From: Bryobacterales bacterium KBS 96
GTDB taxonomy: Bacteria > Acidobacteriota > Terriglobia > Bryobacterales > Bryobacteraceae
DNA length: 64,000 bases
NCBI GenBank assembly: GCA_000381625.1
Contig: KB906767.1
Coordinates: 6,409,672-6,473,671 of the forward strand
Direction: 5' to 3'
This document shows, in pieces, positions 60,420-64,000 of this stretch. The position numbers and the translations under genes were made by a program. The first letter of the stretch is position 1, and each line of letters starts with the position of its first letter. The notes under the pieces were generated by a model that was given only the letters and a program-made list of their open reading frames with translations, did no database searches and had not been told where the DNA came from.

Positions 60420-62384
60420 TTCGGCGGTTTAATTTGGCCCACCCAGAAAGGGACGGGTACTCTGATTCGGGCAAGGCTCGAACGGAGGGGACTCGTTGGA
60501 CTGGAGAGCAAAGGTGGAGCTATTCGAACAGATCCGTCGGGAATACGAGTTCGGAGTGGGCACGATTGTCGGGGTGGCCAAGAAGTTGGGCGTGCACCGG
60601 CGGATGGTGCGAGAAGCAATCGGCAACGCTGTGCCGAAGTCGCGGAAGAGGACGGAGCGACCGCGGTGGAAGCTGAGCACCGCAGTGGAGTTCATTGATG
60701 CCGTTCTGGAAGCTGACCGGAAGGCTCCGCGCAAGCAGCGGCACACGGCGCACCGGATCTGGGCGCGGATTCAGAGCGAGTTGCCTGATTGCAAAATCGC
60801 CGAGCGGACGGTTCGCGAGTACGTGCACGATCGCAAGGTTGCGCTTGGGCTGATCGTTCGGGAGACGCATGTTCCCCAGAGCTATGGATGGGGCGTGGAA
60901 GCGCAGGTCGACTGGTATGAAAGCTATGCCGACCTGGCGGGGGAGCGTATCAAGCTGCAGGTGTTTGCGATGCGCAGCATGGCGAGCGGCGCAGCATTTC
61001 ACCGCGCCTATCTGCATGCGACACAGCAAGCGTTTCTGGAAGCGCACGAGTTGGCGTTCGCGTACTTTGGCGGCGTGTTTCGCAAGCTTCGTTACGACAA
61101 CCTGACGTCGGCGGTGAAGCGGATATTTCGCGGAGCGCGGCGGGAAGAGACGGCCCGGTTTATAGCCTTCCGTTCGCACTGGCGATTCGAAGCTGAGTTT
61201 TGCACGCCGGCCGAGCCGCAGGAGAAGGGCGGCATCGAAGGAGAAGTCGGATATTTTCGCCGGAATCACTGGGCGCCTGTGCCGCAAGCCGTAGATATGG
61301 CCGATCTGAACCGGCAACTAAAAGAGGCTTGCCGGCAGGATGAACATCGGGTGATCGCGGGCCGCGAGCAGAGCGTGGGAGCCGACTTTGTAATCGAACG
61401 GGATCATCTGCTGGCGTTGGCTGCGGAAGGCGCCGACTTGGCGCAAACGAGCTTTCCGACAGTGAATTGTCTCGGCTGCGTGAAGGTACTGACCAATGCC
61501 TATTCCGTGCCGCTGGCCGCAGGCACAAACGTGCAAGCCAAAGCCTACGCGAGCACGATTGAGCTGTGGCACGAAGGTCGATGCGTGGCGCGGCACGAAC
61601 GTTGTTATCGCCGTCAACAACAGGTTCTCGATCTGGAACATTATCTGGATGTGCTTTCCCGCAAACCGGGGGCGCTGGCCGGATCGAAGCCACTGGAGCA
61701 GAGGCGGCAAGCCGGGCTATGTCCGCCCAGCTTCGACAGAATCTGGCAGGCTCTGATCGAGCGGCACGGAAAGCAAAACGGAACCAGGCAAATGATCGAT
61801 CTACTCAAGCTTTCACACAAGCACGGGCAACTCAGATTGCAAGAGGCGATCGAATCGGCTCTCGCGAATCATTGCTATGACGCGGCGGCGGTCCAGCACT
61901 TACTGAGCGCCGAAGAGCTGCGCCATAAATCCTGTGAGCCTATGGATGTCGGTGGGCTGGAACACTACGTTCGACCTCTGCCGACGATGCAGGAATACGA
62001 CCAGTTGCTCGGTATGGGGGCGGCGCAATGAGCACTCAGATGGCGCAGTTGCAAGAGGCGGCGATCAAAGCGCATTGCAAGAGCTTGCGCATGCCGATGA
62101 TCGCCACCCAGTTTGGCACGTTAGCGGAGCAGGCGATTCGAGAGAAGAAGACACATATCGGGTATCTCGAAGCTCTATTACTGGCCGAGGTCGAAGAACG
62201 GGAACGAAACACGATTGAGCGCCGGATCCGCGAAGCGCATCTGCCGCGAGTGAAAACGCTGGAGGAATTCGATTACACGCAGTCACCGAACGTGACTGCG
62301 GCGAAGATGCGCGATCTGGCTGAAGGCGGCTACATCGATCGCGCGGAACCGGTCCTGTTTATCGGCGAGGGCGATCCTGGGACA
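60420..62384 (+). mobile_element. IS21-family element, right end truncated
   Basis: The element contains istA (60496-62031) and the first part of istB (62028 to about 62384). The left end is not sharply defined; a segment rich in GGCCCACCC near 60434-60450 resembles IS21-type ends. The right end is lost, because homology to IstB stops in its Walker A motif. It lies between the IS630 remnant and a serine recombinase. Confidence 0.65.
60496..62031 (+). CDS. istA: IS21-family transposase IstA
   Basis: The 511-aa transposase has an N-terminal helix-turn-helix ([20 protein letters not shown] at about 18-37) and a DDE catalytic core: Asp in [10 protein letters not shown], Asp in [10 protein letters not shown] and Glu in [12 protein letters not shown]. 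The C-terminal basic part contacts IstB. The frame is complete and length is normal. It overlaps istB by 4 nt (ATGA at 62028-62031), the usual coupling in IS21. It needs the ATPase IstB for target selection, and here that partner is truncated. Confidence 0.93.
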   Translation: MDWRAKVELFEQIRREYEFGVGTIVGVAKKLGVHRRMVREAIGNAVPKSRKRTERPRWKLSTAVEFIDAVLEADRKAPRKQRHTAHRIWARIQSELPDCKIAERTVREYVHDRKVALGLIVRETHVPQSYGWGVEAQVDWYESYADLAGERIKLQVFAMRSMASGAAFHRAYLHATQQAFLEAHELAFAYFGGVFRKLRYDNLTSAVKRIFRGARREETARFIAFRSHWRFEAEFCTPAEPQEKGGIEGEVGYFRRNHWAPVPQAVDMADLNRQLKEACRQDEHRVIAGREQSVGADFVIERDHLLALAAEGADLAQTSFPTVNCLGCVKVLTNAYSVPLAAGTNVQAKAYASTIELWHEGRCVARHERCYRRQQQVLDLEHYLDVLSRKPGALAGSKPLEQRRQAGLCPPSFDRIWQALIERHGKQNGTRQMIDLLKLSHKHGQLRLQEAIESALANHCYDAAAVQHLLSAEELRHKSCEPMDVGGLEHYVRPLPTMQEYDQLLGMGAAQ

Positions 62385-62411
62385 TTCTGCACCCCCTTGC
62401 TACATCATTGA
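62028..62411 (+). pseudogene. istB: truncated istB, cut in the Walker A motif
   Basis: The 127-codon frame matches the N-terminal part of IstB (normally about 250 aa): AAIKAHCKSLRMPMIATQF, then EFDYTQSPNV and VLFIGEGDPGT. The expected GKTHL of the P-loop is missing, and the frame continues as FCTPLLHH before a stop. Homology ends at about 62382-62384. The ATPase cannot work. The junction coincides with the start of DNA leading to a serine recombinase gene on the other strand. Confidence 0.88.
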
Positions 62412-62486
62412 AAACACAAAGCATCCTGATTGCCGATTAATGGTCGACGGACTTGCTTTTCCGATTCTCGTCAGCTGAAAACCCAC

Positions 62487-64000
62487 TTAGCGGTCCACAA
62501 ACATGGGTAATATCGTCTCCGACGCAGAGGAACCGGCCCGTACCCGACGTTTTGCGTTTCTTACAGCCTGCAAAACTTCCGCGGATTCGACAGCTTCTGC
62601 CGAGATCTCCCAAGGCGCCCAGGGCACGACTTGAGTTGCTGGTATATCGCCGGAGTCAATCAACCGCCGCACTACCTTATGGCTTACTTCCAAACGTTTT
62701 GATGCCTCCTCCAAAGTGAGGCTTTGGCGGCTTGATGTTTTCGCGTCATAGGCTGGCCACTCATGGTAACTGCGCAGCGAACGGATGCGGCCTTCAGTCC
62801 AGGTATTTCCCGTGCCGGTTCGGAAGGTGAGCCTGTTCAGAGTTGCGGCGATCTGATCATCCGGGAACTTGCCCGCCATCTGGCGAATGATCTCTAGAGC
62901 CTCAAGACTCGTGCAACGGCTGTGTTTACCCGTCGGATTCTTCTTCATGCGAAGCTCTGAGTGTCGTCCGCCTGTCCAATGAATCATCAAAACAATCTCA
63001 GCCTTTGCCTCATCCACATCGGCGATGATCTCCTCAATCAGAATCCGAATGATGCGCTGCTTTAAGCGCATCTCCGTGGTCGCCGAGTTCCAAACGGCGG
63101 GAAGGTCTTGCGCCAGACTGCAGAGCGTTTCTTTGTCTGGTATCCGTGTGGCGGTATCAGGAAGTTCGTTTTGACGCAATCGCTGTTCGATCTCTCCAGC
63201 AGATTGCAAGGCGGCGTTCCATCGCGCCTCCAACTCTGCCGCCACGAGACGATTATCTGGATCGACAGCCTCATAGCGACGAGCTGCCAAACGTACTTCG
63301 TATTGCGCTTGTTCCAGTTCCAGTGAGAGCACACGATGACGCTGCCGTTGCTGTTCGGCGACACGTGCCGCAACCTCCAAAGCTGCCTCGATGGCGTTGC
63401 CTTCCACAGCCTTCAGGATCTCAGCAGCAATGGCACGGTCCGGCCGCAGGCCACCAAACGAGATGCACCAGTCGGCGCCATGATTGATATGCGCACCGCG
63501 GCAATGGTAGCGTGGCACCTCGCCGTGCGAGCCGCTGTATGCCACGTGGAGCATTCTTCCGCAGCGCCGGCAACGCAACAATCCCGCTAACAAGCTCCGT
63601 CCACCGCGGGCCGCCTTTGGTTCCATGCGTGATTTCATGTGCGCATTATCAGTCAGCATCACTTGGTTACGTTCAAACTGCTCCCAAGCAATGTAACCGC
63701 AATGGTGGTCACGAATCAAGACCATCCAGGTATCGACCGGCTTGAAGTGTCCGTCGCTCTTTCTGGCCCGACCGTCGATCACCTTGGTTCGCGATTCTGT
63801 TTTGCCGAACGCATAAGCGCCCGCATACATCGGATTTCGGACCATGTGCCAGATCGTGTTGTATACCGGCAACTTCCAAACGACGCCGTTTCCGGGAGCC
63901 TCCACAACCAGTGCAGGCAGGCTCGTCTTCTCTGCGCGAAACCACAACAGCACTTGCCGGGCGCTTCCCAACTCCGCCATTTTTGCGAATACCAGATGCA
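62487..64000 (-). CDS. large serine recombinase, C-terminal part (start outside the window)
   Basis: The frame stays open to the window edge, where it reads VFAKMAELGSARQVLLWF, the middle of the Recombinase domain (PF07508 type). It continues with PMYAGAYAFGKTE, a zinc ribbon (LLRCRRCGRMLH with later YHCRG and DWCISF), a long coiled coil (about residues 200-300), and a C-terminal helix-turn-helix of excisionase type (LTLEEASKRLEVSHKVVRRL). The N-terminal resolvase domain with the catalytic Ser lies beyond 64000. It is probably the integrase of a transposable or integrative element inserted in istB. Its stop lies about 100 bp from the istB break. No att site can be proved here. Confidence 0.9.
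   Translation of the reverse strand, partial: HLVFAKMAELGSARQVLLWFRAEKTSLPALVVEAPGNGVVWKLPVYNTIWHMVRNPMYAGAYAFGKTESRTKVIDGRARKSDGHFKPVDTWMVLIRDHHCGYIAWEQFERNQVMLTDNAHMKSRMEPKAARGGRSLLAGLLRCRRCGRMLHVAYSGSHGEVPRYHCRGAHINHGADWCISFGGLRPDRAIAAEILKAVEGNAIEAALEVAARVAEQQRQRHRVLSLELEQAQYEVRLAARRYEAVDPDNRLVAAELEARWNAALQSAGEIEQRLRQNELPDTATRIPDKETLCSLAQDLPAVWNSATTEMRLKQRIIRILIEEIIADVDEAKAEIVLMIHWTGGRHSELRMKKNPTGKHSRCTSLEALEIIRQMAGKFPDDQIAATLNRLTFRTGTGNTWTEGRIRSLRSYHEWPAYDAKTSSRQSLTLEEASKRLEVSHKVVRRLIDSGDIPATQVVPWAPWEISAEAVESAEVLQAVRNAKRRVRAGSSASETILPMFVDR

Noticed and set aside
59902-60474. Minus-strand 190-codon frame after the isomerase gene
   Set aside because: It covers the IS630 remnant and noncoding DNA and shows low-complexity composition with no motif.
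60520-61317. Minus-strand 265-codon frame opposite istA
   Set aside because: Antisense shadow of the DDE transposase, without own signature.

Overview
The window reads as chromosomal DNA of an acidobacterium, most likely from the Solibacter/Bryobacter side of the phylum. The assignment rests on gene content: an Oar-type TonB-dependent receptor with an N-terminal carboxypeptidase-regulatory domain, a PadR regulator coupled to an 'ADOP' MacB/FtsX-type permease, TPR plus CRTAC1 (FG-GAP/ASPIC) pairs, an exported CHAT-TPR protein, and the 223-aa orphan family with the 'STGP..EGK' N-terminus that I recall as common in this phylum. No rRNA or phylogenetic marker was analysed, so this is an inference.

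Layout. 0-4.4 kb: an S4 RNA-binding protein, a cleanly inserted IS256-family element (inverted repeats and an exact 8-bp target duplication are visible), the 223-aa orphan, and a convergent pair of DNA-damage genes (alkyltransferase-like protein and a uracil-DNA-glycosylase-like protein). 4.5-14 kb: a probable exported agarase-like glycoside hydrolase, then two sensory kinases, one a 1916-aa soluble hybrid kinase with about nine near-identical 92-residue HAMP-type repeats. 14.3-19.2 kb: a cytochrome c-PQQ dehydrogenase fusion, an alpha/beta hydrolase and a secreted orphan. 19.5-23.7 kb: a tight three-gene envelope operon (exported CHAT-TPR protein, five-helix membrane protein, exported propeller-like protein). 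24-34 kb: PadR-ADOP permease, an aldo/keto reductase and a complete tripartite RND efflux operon. 34.2-45.8 kb: housekeeping genes with tRNA-Glu, tRNA-Val, the polyprenyl synthase-tatD-metG-larC operon, an Rrf2 regulator with cysK, an aldehyde dehydrogenase, a TIM-barrel isomerase, a thioredoxin-like protein, and a degenerate plus an intact tRNA-Arg in tandem.

45.8-64 kb: an accessory region. An IS110-family element has a long structured 5' noncoding region, a candidate bridge RNA. It is followed by TPR genes, the Oar-type receptor, and an operon of TPR, CRTAC1, gluconate-2-dehydrogenase-subunit-3-like protein, GMC oxidoreductase, pentaheme cytochrome and sugar isomerase. I read that operon as a periplasmic sugar or glycoside dehydrogenase with its electron-transfer partner. 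The right edge is nested mobile DNA: an IS630-type transposase remnant, then an IS21 element whose istB is cut exactly at the Walker A motif, next to a large serine recombinase that runs out of the window.

Common themes are envelope and export functions (several twin-arginine-type leaders, an outer-membrane receptor, RND and ADOP transporters), periplasmic sugar oxidation, and repeated IS/recombinase insertion. The candidates for undescribed biology are the CHAT envelope operon, the poly-HAMP kinase, the putative IS110 bridge RNA and the oxidoreductase/heme operon.
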